Source: Paucibacter sp. B2R-40
Lineage (GTDB): Bacteria; Pseudomonadota; Gammaproteobacteria; Burkholderiales; Burkholderiaceae_C
Length of the DNA stretch: 64,000 nucleotides
Assembly: GCF_025717555.1 (NCBI RefSeq)
Contig: NZ_JAJIRP010000003.1
Span: forward strand, 310,001 to 374,000
Direction of reading: 5' to 3'
Position 1 is the stretch's first letter. Each line of letters opens with the position of its first letter. The notes under the pieces were generated by a model. That model was not told the origin of the DNA, ran no database searches, and saw only the letters and a program-made list of their open reading frames with translations. Both the position numbers and the translations under genes were made by a program. This document shows positions 26,948-36,608 of the stretch, one piece after another.

Positions 26948-27970
26948 ATGCATGTTTTTCGCGGCTTCAACCACCCCGGCATCGCGCCCGCTTGCGCGCT
27001 GACCATAGGCAATTTCGACGGCGTCCACCGCGGCCACCAGGCCATGCTGGCCCTGCTCAAGTCTGAGGCGCAGCACCGCGGCTTGCCGTCTTGCGTGATG
27101 AGCTTTGAGCCGCATCCGCGGGATTTCTTCGCCGCCAAACTGGGTCAGCCCGAACTGGCCCCGGCGCGCATCGCCTCGCTGCGCGACAAGCTCAGCGAGT
27201 TAGAGCGCTGCGGCATCGAGCAGGTGGTGGTGCTGCGTTTTGATGAGCGCCTGGCCAGCTTGAGTGCGCAGGACTTTATTCAGCAAGTGTTGCTGCGAGG
27301 TCTGGGCGCCAAATACATCTTGGTCGGCGACGACTTTCGCTTCGGCGCCAAGCGCCAGGGCGACTACGCGACGCTGGACGCGGCCGGCCGCGTCCAGGGC
27401 TTTGATGTCGCTCGGATGATGAGTTATGAAGTCCACGGCCTGCGCGTCAGCAGCTCGGCCGTGCGTCAAGCGCTGGGCACCGGTGATATGGCGGCGGCAG
27501 CCCGGCTGCTGGGTCGGCCTTACTCGATCTCCGGTCACGTGGTCCACGGCAAAAAGCTCGGCCGCAGCCTGGGCGAGTCGGCCGAAGGGGCGGCCGATGG
27601 CTTTCGCACCTTGAACCTGCGCTTTGCCCATGACAAGCCGGCCGCCAATGGCATATTTGCCGTGCGCGTGCATGGCTTGGCCAAGCAGAATTTGGACGGC
27701 GTCGCCTCACTGGGGCGCCGGCCCACGGTAGAGGACGCAGGCCGCGTCTTGCTGGAGGTGCATTGCCTGGACTGGCCCGCGCAAATCGGCGTAGACGGGG
27801 CCTACGGTAAACTCGTGCGTGTGGAACTACTGCATAAACTTCGCGACGAAGCCCGCTACGACGGCTTGCCCGCCTTGACGGCCGCCATCCGGCAGGATGT
27901 GGCGCACGCCCGCGCTTTTTTGGCCACCCATGCGGCAAGCCTGCGCCAAACCACCCGCGACCGAATTTGA
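26948..27970 (+). CDS. ribF: Bifunctional riboflavin kinase / FAD synthetase
   Basis: A 340-residue protein that phosphorylates riboflavin to FMN and adenylates FMN to FAD. The N-terminal nucleotidyltransferase has TIGNFDGVHRGHQAML and GDDFRFGAKRQGD; the C-terminal kinase domain includes RPYSISGHVVHGKKLGR and GVASLGRRPTV. It begins the run ribF-ileS-lspA, an arrangement conserved in many Gram-negative bacteria; it is separated from ileS by about 140 nt. No FMN riboswitch is seen upstream, which fits, because that element usually controls ribB-type genes. Confidence 0.95.
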   Translation: MHVFRGFNHPGIAPACALTIGNFDGVHRGHQAMLALLKSEAQHRGLPSCVMSFEPHPRDFFAAKLGQPELAPARIASLRDKLSELERCGIEQVVVLRFDERLASLSAQDFIQQVLLRGLGAKYILVGDDFRFGAKRQGDYATLDAAGRVQGFDVARMMSYEVHGLRVSSSAVRQALGTGDMAAAARLLGRPYSISGHVVHGKKLGRSLGESAEGAADGFRTLNLRFAHDKPAANGIFAVRVHGLAKQNLDGVASLGRRPTVEDAGRVLLEVHCLDWPAQIGVDGAYGKLVRVELLHKLRDEARYDGLPALTAAIRQDVAHARAFLATHAASLRQTTRDRI

Positions 27971-28109
27971 CGCTGCTGCTGCGGCCTTTTGAATCGCGCC
28001 GCTCGCTTTAGATTCGCACCGGACGCCGCCCGAACAAGCGCCCTTCCTCCCTAGCTGCGGCTTCATGCATCAAGCGTGCAGGCAGCCCAAACGTTTGAGT
28101 TCCGCCATC

Positions 28110-30947
28110 ATGACCACCGACAAAAAAGACTACCGCGCCACGCTGAATCTGCCGGACACGCCTTTCCCGATGCGGGGCGACTTGCCCAAGCGCGAGCCGG
28201 GCTGGGTCAAGGCCTGGGAAGAGCAAGGCACCTACCAGCGTCTGCGCGAAGCGCGCGCCGGGGCGCCCAAATTCGTCCTGCATGATGGCCCGCCCTATGC
28301 CAACGGCCAGATCCACATCGGCCACGCCGCCAACAAGATCTTGAAGGACATGATCGTCAAAGCGCGCCAGCTGGAGGGCTTTGACGCCGCCTACATCCCC
28401 GGCTGGGACTGCCACGGCCTGCCGATCGAAAACCAGATCGAAAAGACCTTCGGCCGCGGCCTGCCACGCGATGAGGTGCAGGCCAAGAGCCGCGCCTATG
28501 CGGGCGAGCAAATCGACGCGCAGCGCCAGGACTTCAAGCGCCTGGGCGTGTTGGGCGATTGGGCCAAGCCCTATCGCACCATGGATTTCAAGAACGAAGC
28601 CGGCGAGATCCGCGTGCTCAAGCGCCTGTTCGAGCGCGGTTTTGTCTACCGTGGCTTGAAGCCCGTGTACTGGTGTTTTGACTGCGGCTCCTCGCTGGCC
28701 GAATTCGAGATCGAATACCAGGACAAGCAAAGCCCGGCGGTGGACGTGGCCTTCTTGAGTGCGGAGCCGGCAAAGCTGGCCGCTGCTTTCGGCCTGGCCC
28801 AACTGGACAAAGAAGCCTTCACCGTCATTTGGACGACGACGCCCTGGACCATCCCTGCCAATCAGGCGCTGAATCTGAACCCGGATCTGAGCTACGCGCT
28901 GGTCGACACGCCGCGCGGCATCTTCATGATCGCCGAGGCGCTGGTCGAGAAGTGTCTGAGCCGCTGGCAGCTCGAAGGCACCGTGCTGGCCACAACCATC
29001 GGCAAGAATCTGGCCGGTCTGAACTTCAAGCATCCTTTGGCCCATGTGGACGCCGGCTACGATCGCCTGAGCCCCGTCTACTTGGCCGACTACGCCACCG
29101 CCGATGACGGCACCGGCGTCGTCCACTCGGCGCCCGCCTATGGCCTGGATGACTTCCAGTCCTGCGTCGCCCATGGCATGGCCTTCAAGGACATCATCAA
29201 CCCGGTACAAGGCAACGGCGCTTACGAGGCCGAACTGCCGCTGTTCGGCGGCATGCATATCTGGAAAGCCAACCCGGTCATCGCCCAAGCCTTGGAAGAC
29301 GCCGGCCGCCTGCTCTCGCACACCAAGATCACCCACAGCTACCCGCATTGCTGGCGCCACAAGACGCCAGTGATCTACCGCGCGGCGGCGCAGTGGTTTG
29401 TACGCATGGACGAAGGTGTGGGTTTGTTTGCAAGCGAGACACCCGAAAAATCGCTGCGCCAGACCGCGCTGGAAGCCATTGAGGCGACCAGTTTCTACCC
29501 GGAAAATGGCCGCGCCCGCCTGCGCGACATGATCGCCGGGCGGCCCGATTGGTGCATCTCGCGCCAGCGCAGCTGGGGCGTGCCGCTGCCGATCTTTTTG
29601 CACAAAGACAGCGGCCTGGCGCACCCGAACACGCTGGAGTTCATCGAGCGTGCGGCCGTCATCGTCGAGGCCGGTGGCGTCGAGGCCTGGGCCAAGCTGG
29701 ACCCGGCCGAGTGGCTGGGTGCCGAAGCCGCCGAGTACAGCAAGGGCAGCGACATCCTGGACGTCTGGTTCGACTCCGGCTCGACCTTCCAGCATGTCTT
29801 AAAGGGCAGCCATCTGGGTGCCGCGCACGACAAGGGCCCCGAGGCTGACCTCTACTTGGAAGGCCATGACCAACATCGCGGCTGGTTCCATTCCTCGCTG
29901 CTGATCGCCTGCGCGCTCTACGGCCGTGCGCCCTACAAGGGATTGCTGACCCACGGCTTTGTGGTGGATGGCCAGGGTCGCAAGATGAGCAAGTCGGTCG
30001 GCAATGTGGTGGCGCCGCAGACCGTCAGCGACAAGATGGGCGCGGAGATCATCCGCCTGTGGTGCGCCTCCACCGACTATTCGGGTGACTTAGGGTTGGA
30101 TGAAAAAATCCTCGCCCGCGTCGTCGACGCCTACCGCCGCATCCGCAACACCCTGCGCTTCTTGCTCGCCAATACCAGCGACTTCGATGCGGCCAAGGAC
30201 GCCGTGCCGCTGGATCAGCTGCTGGAAGTAGATCGTTACGCGATGGCCCGCGCGGCCGAGTTGCAGGGCGAGATCCTGGCGCATTTCCAGCGCTATGAAT
30301 TCCACCCGGTCGTGGCCAAGCTGCAGGTCTATTGCTCGGAAGACCTCGGCGGCTTCTACCTTGATGTACTGAAGGACAGGCTCTACACGACCGCGCCCGG
30401 CAGCTTGGCGCGCCGCTCGGCCCAGACCGTGCTCTGGCATTTGAGCCACGCGATGCTGCGCTGGATGGCGCCGTTCTTGAGCTTCACGGCCGAGGAGGCT
30501 TGGGGCATTTTTGAAGGCGGCCACGAAGGCAAGAGCATCTTCATCGAGACTTACTGGAAGTTCGAGGCTGTCGATGCCGAACTGCTGGCCAAGTGGAGTC
30601 GCATCCGCGAGATCCGCGAGGCCGTCAACCGCAGCATCGAAGAGGTGCGCAAGGCCGGCGATGTCGGCTCATCCTTGCAAGCCGACGTGGTGCTGGGTGC
30701 GCCGGCCGCCGACCTGGCGCTGCTGCAAACACTGGCAGATGACTTGAAGTTTGTGTTGATCACTTCGGCCGCCACCTTGGTCGAAGCGGCTGAACTGACC
30801 GTCTCGGTCACGCCGTCGACGCAAGTCAAGTGCGAGCGCTGCTGGCACTACCGCGCGGACGTGGGCGCCAACCCGGCACATCCGACGATTTGCGGGCGCT
30901 GCGACAGCAATCTGCACGGCCGCGGTGAAACCCGCTTGGTGGCCTGA
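28110..30947 (+). CDS. ileS: Isoleucine-tRNA ligase
   Basis: A 945-residue class I aminoacyl-tRNA synthetase. The HIGH motif is HIGHAANK near residue 69, the KMSKS motif is [10 protein letters not shown], and the editing domain, including [13 protein letters not shown], lies between. The C-terminal zinc site [10 protein letters not shown]...CGRCDSNL is intact. Length and domain order match bacterial type 1 IleRS. The start at [15 protein letters not shown] was chosen by comparison with the family. lspA follows after 3 nt, as is common. I see no T-box leader. Confidence 0.97.
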   Translation: MTTDKKDYRATLNLPDTPFPMRGDLPKREPGWVKAWEEQGTYQRLREARAGAPKFVLHDGPPYANGQIHIGHAANKILKDMIVKARQLEGFDAAYIPGWDCHGLPIENQIEKTFGRGLPRDEVQAKSRAYAGEQIDAQRQDFKRLGVLGDWAKPYRTMDFKNEAGEIRVLKRLFERGFVYRGLKPVYWCFDCGSSLAEFEIEYQDKQSPAVDVAFLSAEPAKLAAAFGLAQLDKEAFTVIWTTTPWTIPANQALNLNPDLSYALVDTPRGIFMIAEALVEKCLSRWQLEGTVLATTIGKNLAGLNFKHPLAHVDAGYDRLSPVYLADYATADDGTGVVHSAPAYGLDDFQSCVAHGMAFKDIINPVQGNGAYEAELPLFGGMHIWKANPVIAQALEDAGRLLSHTKITHSYPHCWRHKTPVIYRAAAQWFVRMDEGVGLFASETPEKSLRQTALEAIEATSFYPENGRARLRDMIAGRPDWCISRQRSWGVPLPIFLHKDSGLAHPNTLEFIERAAVIVEAGGVEAWAKLDPAEWLGAEAAEYSKGSDILDVWFDSGSTFQHVLKGSHLGAAHDKGPEADLYLEGHDQHRGWFHSSLLIACALYGRAPYKGLLTHGFVVDGQGRKMSKSVGNVVAPQTVSDKMGAEIIRLWCASTDYSGDLGLDEKILARVVDAYRRIRNTLRFLLANTSDFDAAKDAVPLDQLLEVDRYAMARAAELQGEILAHFQRYEFHPVVAKLQVYCSEDLGGFYLDVLKDRLYTTAPGSLARRSAQTVLWHLSHAMLRWMAPFLSFTAEEAWGIFEGGHEGKSIFIETYWKFEAVDAELLAKWSRIREIREAVNRSIEEVRKAGDVGSSLQADVVLGAPAADLALLQTLADDLKFVLITSAATLVEAAELTVSVTPSTQVKCERCWHYRADVGANPAHPTICGRCDSNLHGRGETRLVA

Positions 30948-30950
30948 GCC

Positions 30951-31448
30951 ATGGCGACCAAAGGGAAAAGCAGCGGCGGCAACAAGCTCGGTCAGTGGCT
31001 AGGCCTGGCCCTGATCGTGATCCTGCTGGACCAGTTCACCAAGGTCTTGATCCTGGGGAACTTTCAGTTAGGGGATAGCCGCTTCGTCACCAGTTTTTTC
31101 AATGTCGTGCGCGTTCACAACACCGGGGCGGCCTTCAGCTTTCTGGCCGGCGCGGGCGGCTGGCAGCGTTGGTTCTTTGTTGGCCTGGGCGCGCTTGCAA
31201 CGATCTTCATCACCGTCATGCTGCGCCGCCATGGCCAGCAGACGCTGTTCGCAACAGCGCTGAGCCTGATTCTGGGCGGCGCCATCGGCAATGTGATCGA
31301 CCGCCTGCTGCACGGCTATGTGGTCGACTTCATCCAGGTGCACGCGGGCGGCTGGTACTTCCCGTCCTTCAATATCGCCGACAGCGCGATCACGGTCGGC
31401 GCGGTGCTGCTGATCTGGGACGAAATCCGGCGCGTGCGGCGCGGCTGA
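30951..31448 (+). CDS. lspA: Lipoprotein signal peptidase (signal peptidase II)
   Basis: A 165-residue inner-membrane aspartic protease that cleaves the signal peptides of prolipoproteins after lipidation. It has four membrane segments and the catalytic pair: Asp in [15 protein letters not shown] and Asp in [21 protein letters not shown] is another family block. The ATG follows the ileS stop by 3 nt. The extra hydrophilic start ([15 protein letters not shown]) is longer than in E. coli. Confidence 0.96.
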   Translation: MATKGKSSGGNKLGQWLGLALIVILLDQFTKVLILGNFQLGDSRFVTSFFNVVRVHNTGAAFSFLAGAGGWQRWFFVGLGALATIFITVMLRRHGQQTLFATALSLILGGAIGNVIDRLLHGYVVDFIQVHAGGWYFPSFNIADSAITVGAVLLIWDEIRRVRRG

Positions 31449-31521
31449 ATCTTGAATTAGTTCGCCAGTCTGCTGGAAAGCCCGGTGGCGCGCCGGGTCG
31501 GCTGTGCACTACGCTGCGCGC

Positions 31522-32349
31522 ATGATGCCCAACACGCCAGAAAACGAGCCAGCGTACCTGCCCCCGTCCGCTTCGGAAAAACTGGCCACCGAGCCACCGC
31601 CGCTCGACAACTCTTTCAATATTGCGCTGCGTAGCCTGAGTCTGCGCGACCCCTTGTGCTGGCTGGCAGCGGGCTTGCGCGATTTCCGCCGGGCGCCCGC
31701 TATCGGCCTGTTTTACGGCCTGTGCTTCATGCTGATGGGCTGGGCAATTCTGGGCGTGTTTCGGCATGCGCCGATTTACACCCTGGCCTTGTCGGCCGGG
31801 TTCTTGCTGATGGGGCCCTTTATGTGCCTGGGCCTCTACCAAGTGAGTGCGCGGCTGGAGAGAGGCGAGAAACCGACCTTGCTCGACTCGCTGACCGCTT
31901 GGCGGCGCCGCCTGTCGCAAATCGCCATCTTTGGTGGCGTACTCTTGATACTGGAGATGATCTGGGGGCGCGCCGCGCTGATTGTTTTTGCGGTTAGCTT
32001 TGACGGCATGCCCGACTTTGCCGGCTCGATCACCAAGCTGCTTGACCCTGAGAACCTCGGCTTCATCGTCGCCTACATGGCCGTAGGCGGCCTGTTCGCG
32101 GGCTTGATTTTTTCGATCAGTGTGATTGCAATGCCCATGCTCTTGGCCCGTCAAGCCGACGCGGTGACGGCCGGCCTGACCAGCTTGCGCTTGGTGCTGG
32201 CACAGCCGGGCGTGATGCTGCTGTGGGGATTTTTGATCACCAGCATCGTGGTGCTGGCACTCCTGCCTTGGTTTGCCGGACTCTTGATCGCCGGGCCGGT
32301 GCTGGGACACGCCAGTTGGCATGCTTACCGTGCGGCCGTGGTCGATTGA
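31522..32349 (+). CDS. DUF2189 integral membrane protein
   Basis: A 275-residue membrane protein with a polar N-terminal region of about 40 residues and roughly six hydrophobic segments. The block RLERGEKPTLLDSLTAWRR and the following hydrophobic run GGVLLILEMIWGRAALIVF match DUF2189, a family with no known function that is widespread in alpha- and betaproteobacteria. A GTG 18 nt upstream is an alternative start. It follows lspA by about 70 nt and could belong to the same transcript. No more specific role can be given. Confidence 0.75.
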   Translation: MMPNTPENEPAYLPPSASEKLATEPPPLDNSFNIALRSLSLRDPLCWLAAGLRDFRRAPAIGLFYGLCFMLMGWAILGVFRHAPIYTLALSAGFLLMGPFMCLGLYQVSARLERGEKPTLLDSLTAWRRRLSQIAIFGGVLLILEMIWGRAALIVFAVSFDGMPDFAGSITKLLDPENLGFIVAYMAVGGLFAGLIFSISVIAMPMLLARQADAVTAGLTSLRLVLAQPGVMLLWGFLITSIVVLALLPWFAGLLIAGPVLGHASWHAYRAAVVD

Positions 32350-32464
32350 GCAATTTCTTGGGCTTGGTCGAGCAATAAAACTTGGCCACTCCGGGCCACG
32401 TCAAGCGGGTCAAGACACAATGCAGGGTTAGCTCCCTCTCTTGTACGGTCCCAACTGAATTCTC

Positions 32465-33985
32465 ATGCTCGACTTTTCTTGTTTGACGCATTACGACTGG
32501 CTTGACGTACCCATGTGGGTCTTCGACGCCGAGCGCCAGCGCAATCTTTGGGCCAACGCGGCCGCTCTGCGGTTTTGGCAGGCCGGTACGGCCGAAAAGT
32601 TTCTCTCCAGTGATTTTTCGGACACCAGCATGGCCGTGCGGGAGCGCCTGGCCGTCACTGCGGCCGACCACGCGCAAGGCAAGATCGTGCGTGAGCAATG
32701 GACGCTCTACCCCAAGGGCCTGCCAACGACCGTCATGCTGGTTTCGCGCGGCATTCTGACGCCAGATCGTCGCCAGGTGATGCTGTTCGCCGCCGACTCC
32801 CTGGCCAGTGGCGCGGACCTGAGCGCGCTGCGCGGCATCGAAGCGTTGCAACACACCTCCGTTCGCATCGCAGTTTTCAGTCTCAAGGACGGAAGCTGCT
32901 TGATGCGTAATCCGGCCGCCGCATTGGCTTTTGCGCAGGGCAAGCCCTCCAAGCCGGCCCAACAAACCGAGTTGGCCGCCGTCTTTGCCCACGCGGATGA
33001 CGCGGCTCACGTGATCGCACAAGTGCGTGCCGGCCAGAACGTCAAGGCGGACTTCGAGCTACTCACCAGTGCCGGTCAATGCTGGCATGGCATCAATGCC
33101 AGTCTGATGCGCGACCCGGCCACCGGAGAGCCCGTCCTGCTTTTGAATGCCCGCGATATCGCCGACTTGAAGGCCAGTCAGGCAGCGTTGGAAACGGCGC
33201 GCGAAGCCGCTGAAGCGGCCAGTCAGGCCAAGAGTAGCTTTTTGGCCAATATGAGCCATGAGATCCGCACGCCGATGAATGGCGTACTGGGTCTGACCGA
33301 GTTGGTGCTGCTGACCGAGCTGACCGACAAGCAACGCAAATTCATCGAATTGGCGCACAACTCGGCCAAAGGTCTGATGGTCATCATCAACGATTTGCTC
33401 GACGTCGCCAAGATCGAAGCCGGCCGAGTGCAGATCGATCAGGCGCCCTTCTCGCTGCATGACTGCCTGCGCGAAGCCCTGCACCCCTTGCTGCTGCAAG
33501 CGCATGAAAAAGGCATACAGCTGCACGCCCGCGTCCAACCTGGCGTTCCCCAACGTGCGCTGGGCGACGCGCTCAGGCTGCGCCAGGTGCTGGTCAATCT
33601 GGTCGGCAATGCGCTCAAGTTCACTGAGAAAGGCGAAGTGCGGCTGGAAGTGAAAATGGTGGAACCAGATCTCAGCGAGCCTCAAGCTGGTCAAGACCTT
33701 GCGATCGACGACACCGGCCTGCGCCTGCGCTTCAGCGTTCACGACACCGGTATCGGCATGACCAAAGACCAGATTACGCAGATCTTCGAGCCCTTTACCC
33801 AAGCCGACGGCAGCATCACGCGTCGCTATGGCGGCACCGGTCTGGGGCTGACCATCGTCCAGCGCTTGGTCAACTTGATGGGTGGGCGCATCTTGGTCGA
33901 AAGTCAGCCCGGCACCGGCTCCTGCTTCAGCTTTGAAGTGGCCTTGAAGATGGAGCCCAAGCCGACCGTTGCGGCGGGGTCCTGA
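32465..33985 (+). CDS. Cytoplasmic PAS-domain sensor histidine kinase
   Basis: A 506-residue kinase with no membrane segment. Residues 1-115 form a PAS-like domain (VPMWVFDAERQRNLWAN near the start), residues 120-235 a second PAS-like domain ending DIADLKASQAALETA, and a coiled linker leads to HisKA (FLANMSHEIRTPMNGVLGL, His265) and a HATPase (NALKFTEKG, DTGIGM, GGTGLGLTIVQ). There is no receiver or Hpt domain, so it needs a separate response regulator. It senses something in the cytoplasm. A DMT transporter gene begins 11 nt downstream on the same strand. Confidence 0.87.
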   Translation: MLDFSCLTHYDWLDVPMWVFDAERQRNLWANAAALRFWQAGTAEKFLSSDFSDTSMAVRERLAVTAADHAQGKIVREQWTLYPKGLPTTVMLVSRGILTPDRRQVMLFAADSLASGADLSALRGIEALQHTSVRIAVFSLKDGSCLMRNPAAALAFAQGKPSKPAQQTELAAVFAHADDAAHVIAQVRAGQNVKADFELLTSAGQCWHGINASLMRDPATGEPVLLLNARDIADLKASQAALETAREAAEAASQAKSSFLANMSHEIRTPMNGVLGLTELVLLTELTDKQRKFIELAHNSAKGLMVIINDLLDVAKIEAGRVQIDQAPFSLHDCLREALHPLLLQAHEKGIQLHARVQPGVPQRALGDALRLRQVLVNLVGNALKFTEKGEVRLEVKMVEPDLSEPQAGQDLAIDDTGLRLRFSVHDTGIGMTKDQITQIFEPFTQADGSITRRYGGTGLGLTIVQRLVNLMGGRILVESQPGTGSCFSFEVALKMEPKPTVAAGS

Positions 33986-33996
33986 GGACGCAAGCT

Positions 33997-34911
33997 TTGC
34001 ATCTCAGCCCTCGTCTGGCATTGATGCTGACACTGCCGCCCTTGATGTGGGCTGGCAATGCAGTCGTCGGCCGCTTGATGGTGGGCAGCGTCCCGCCATT
34101 GGCCTTGAATGCGATGCGTTGGACCTTGGCCGCCTTGCTCTTGCTGCCGCTGGCCTGGCGGCTACTTGCCAGGCCAGCGCCGCTGCTGCAGCATTGGCGT
34201 TACCTGGCGCTGACCGGCTTTCTGGGCATGGGCTGCTACAACGCCCTGCAATACCAGGCGCTGCGCACCTCAACCCCGCTCAACGTCACCCTGATTGCCG
34301 CCAGCATGCCGGTCTGGATGCTGGCTGTGGGTGCGGTGATGTTTGGCGTTAGGCCGAAGCGGCCACAATTGATCGGCGCAGTCTTGTCGCTCGCCGGCGT
34401 GGCCTGTGTGATTGCGCGCGGCCAAATCGGCAACTTGGCCGCAGTGCAGTTCGTCAGTGGCGACTTGCTGATGCTGTTGGCGGTTTTCAGTTGGGCCATT
34501 TACAGCTGGTTGCTGGCGCGCCCGACGGCAACCATGCGTGAGGCAGCCAAACCCGACTGGAACTGGGCCGAGCTCTTGCTGGCGCAAATCCTCTTTGGCC
34601 TTTTGTTTGCGGGCAGCATGGCCGGGCTGGAGCAATTTGCCGGGCCGGCGCCAATTCACTGGGGGCCAAGCCTTGGCTTGGCGCTGGCCTTTGTGGCGAT
34701 AGGCCCGTCCCTGATTGCCTACCGCTGCTGGGCTCAGGGCGTCGCCCAAGCCGGGCCGGCCGTGGCGGCTTTTTTCAACAACCTAACGCCGGTATTCGCC
34801 GGGCTGCTGTCGGCCGCACTTCTGGGCGAATGGCCGCATTGGTACCACGGCCTCGCCTTTGCCCTGATCGTGAGTGGAATCTGGGTGTCGGCGAAGGGCC
34901 AACAAGGTTGA
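33997..34911 (+). CDS. EamA/DMT family transporter
   Basis: A 304-residue protein with about ten hydrophobic segments forming two EamA repeats: residues about 8-140 (LTLPPLMWAGNAVVGRLM, then GMGCYNALQYQALRTSTPLN) and about 155-300 (FSWAIYSWLLARP, FVAIGPSLIAYRCW, FFNNLTPVFAGLLS). DMT proteins export or import metabolites such as amino acids; the substrate cannot be predicted. There is no ATG; the likely start is the TTG with GAGG about 9 nt upstream. It follows the PAS kinase gene closely. Confidence 0.85.
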   Translation: MHLSPRLALMLTLPPLMWAGNAVVGRLMVGSVPPLALNAMRWTLAALLLLPLAWRLLARPAPLLQHWRYLALTGFLGMGCYNALQYQALRTSTPLNVTLIAASMPVWMLAVGAVMFGVRPKRPQLIGAVLSLAGVACVIARGQIGNLAAVQFVSGDLLMLLAVFSWAIYSWLLARPTATMREAAKPDWNWAELLLAQILFGLLFAGSMAGLEQFAGPAPIHWGPSLGLALAFVAIGPSLIAYRCWAQGVAQAGPAVAAFFNNLTPVFAGLLSAALLGEWPHWYHGLAFALIVSGIWVSAKGQQG

Positions 34912-34979
34912 ATTAGGTGCAAAGCCTATAGCCCATAGCCCATGAAATTCCCGAAGTTTTTCGCGGGCTGAAATGAGAA

Positions 34980-35006
34980 AAGGCCCGCTAGAAACTAGCG
35001 GGCCTT
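34980..35006 (-). terminator. Rho-independent terminator after tRNA-Ser
   Basis: A 12-bp perfect stem (AAGGCCCGCTAG / CTAGCGGGCCTT) with a three-base loop. On the minus strand it is followed by TTTTCTCATTT, 14 nt beyond the tRNA 3' end, so it ends the tRNA-Ser transcript. Confidence 0.85.
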
Positions 35007-35020
35007 ACTCAATTTCATCT

Positions 35021-35113
35021 TGGCGGAGTCGGAGAGATTCGAACTCTCGATGCAGGTTTTGCCCACATACTCCCTTAGCAGGGGAGCACCTTCGGCCACT
35101 CGGTCACGACTCC
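35021..35113 (-). tRNA. serV: tRNA-Ser (anticodon GCU)
   Basis: On the minus strand the sequence folds as a class II tRNA: acceptor GGAGTCG paired with CGACTCC, D arm with GTGGCCGAAGGTG, an anticodon stem CTCCC/GGGAG with loop CTGCTAA (anticodon GCT), a long variable arm, and TTCGAATC in the T loop. CCA is encoded. Length is 93 nt. It reads AGC and AGU codons. It lies downstream of lysC, a position conserved in Burkholderiales. Confidence 0.95.
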
Positions 35114-35121
35114 AGCACAGC

Positions 35122-35147
35122 CTTGAATTCTATACTAAGAATTCAAG
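35122..35147. promoter_or_regulatory. Inverted repeat containing a candidate tRNA-Ser promoter -10
   Basis: A perfect 10-bp inverted repeat (CTTGAATTCT and AGAATTCAAG) separated by ATACTA lies between lysC and tRNA-Ser. Read on the minus strand it contains TAGAAT, a good -10 (35127-35132), with TTCTCA 17 bp upstream as a fair -35; transcription would begin about 7 nt before the tRNA 5' end. Confidence 0.5.
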
Positions 35148-35158
35148 ACTGAGAAGAC

Positions 35159-36427
35159 TTATGTAGGAATTTGTTCCAATTCAAACGCGCGGTGCAGGGC
35201 ACGCACGGCCAACTCCATGTACTTCTCGTCGATGACGACGCTGGTCTTGATTTCGCTGGTGGAAATCATCTGGATATTGATGCCCTCTTCGCTCAAGGCG
35301 CGGAACATTTTGGATGCCACGCCCACATGCGAGCGCATGCCGATGCCGACGATAGAAACCTTGCAGATGCGCGCATCGCCGACCACCTTGGCCGCCTGTG
35401 TGGCCGGTCCAACCGTCTTCTCCAGCAACTCCATCGTGCGCGCGTAATCGTTGCGGTGAACGGTGAAGCTGAAGTCGGTCTTGCCGTCATGCGAGACGTT
35501 TTGGATGATGACGTCGATGTCGATATTCGCGTCTGCCACCGGGCCCAGAATCTGGAAAGCGATGCCTGGCTTGTCGGGCACGCCCAGCAAGGTCACCTTG
35601 GCCTCATCGCGGTTGAAGGCAATGCCGGATACGACGGCTTGTTCCATTTTCTCGTCCTCTTCAAAACTGATCAAAGTGCCAGACTTGGCTTCTTCTTCGA
35701 TGGAAATATCCCAGGGTGTGAAGCTGGACAACACACGCAGCGGCACCCGGTACTTGCCGGCAAATTCAACCGATCGGATCTGCAGGATCTTGGAGCCCAG
35801 GGAGGCCATCTCCAGCATTTCTTCGAAACTGATGGTGTGCAAGCGCCTGGCCTCCGGCACGATGCGCGGGTCGGTCGTGTAGACGCCGTCCACATCGGTG
35901 TAGATCAGGCATTCGGCCGCCTTCAAGGCCGCCGCAATCGCGACCGCCGAAGTGTCTGAACCACCGCGACCCAGGGTCGTGATGTTCTGGTCTTCGTCCA
36001 CGCCTTGGAAGCCGGCAATGACCACCACCTTGCCTGCCGCCAGGTCGGCGCGCACGCGGGTGTCGTCAATGCTCTCGATGCGCGCCTTGGTGAAGCTGGA
36101 GTCGGTCGCGACCGGCACTTGCCAGCCGGTATAACTGACCGCTTCGACGCCTTCGGCCTGCAAGGCAATCGCCAACAAGCCAACCGACACCTGCTCGCCG
36201 GTGGCGGCAATCATGTCAAGCTCGCGGTTCAACTCGGGGCTGCCGACGGCGGGGGACAACTCCTTGGCAAGCCCGAGCAAGCGATTGGTCTCGCCGCTCA
36301 TCGCCGAAGGCACAACCACCATCTGGTGGCCGGCGCGCGCCCATTTGGCAACGCGCTTGGCGACATTGCGGATGCGTTCGGCCGAACCCATCGAGGTGCC
36401 GCCATATTTGTGAACAATCAATGCCAT
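35159..36427 (-). CDS. lysC: Aspartate kinase
   Basis: A 422-residue enzyme that phosphorylates aspartate, the first step to lysine, threonine and methionine. The catalytic domain shows HKYGGTSMGSAERIRNVA at the start and GRGGSDTSAVAIAAAL; two ACT domains follow (near 270-400), including VGIGMRSHVG and ISTSEIKTSVV, consistent with allosteric control by lysine and/or threonine. It is the last protein gene of the minus-strand run accA-tilS-lysC and is followed by tRNA-Ser. A TAGAAT hexamer at 36518-36523 (minus strand) is a candidate -10 of its own promoter. Confidence 0.96.
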   Translation of the reverse strand: MALIVHKYGGTSMGSAERIRNVAKRVAKWARAGHQMVVVPSAMSGETNRLLGLAKELSPAVGSPELNRELDMIAATGEQVSVGLLAIALQAEGVEAVSYTGWQVPVATDSSFTKARIESIDDTRVRADLAAGKVVVIAGFQGVDEDQNITTLGRGGSDTSAVAIAAALKAAECLIYTDVDGVYTTDPRIVPEARRLHTISFEEMLEMASLGSKILQIRSVEFAGKYRVPLRVLSSFTPWDISIEEEAKSGTLISFEEDEKMEQAVVSGIAFNRDEAKVTLLGVPDKPGIAFQILGPVADANIDIDVIIQNVSHDGKTDFSFTVHRNDYARTMELLEKTVGPATQAAKVVGDARICKVSIVGIGMRSHVGVASKMFRALSEEGINIQMISTSEIKTSVVIDEKYMELAVRALHRAFELEQIPT

Positions 36428-36608
36428 AGCTTTGTATTTTTCGCGGAGGGGTCGAAAGGCCCTGTCGGGTCGAAATAAGTAAGAAAGAATCGAAAAGCGC
36501 CGCGGTCGCCGGCGCCAATTCTACTGTTGCATTGCAGCAATATGACATTCAATCGGGTTACATCGCTTGCAAGCACCGGGCTTTAGCAACAAATCATCCC
36601 GGCTCTAC

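Noticed and set aside
27971-28109. T-box leader for ileS
   Set aside because: No specifier loop or T-box consensus is visible, and the element is not expected in betaproteobacteria.
28008-29795. Long open frame of 595 codons on the strand opposite ileS
   Set aside because: It lies entirely within the well-supported ileS gene and reads as composition-driven antisense; no family motif is seen.
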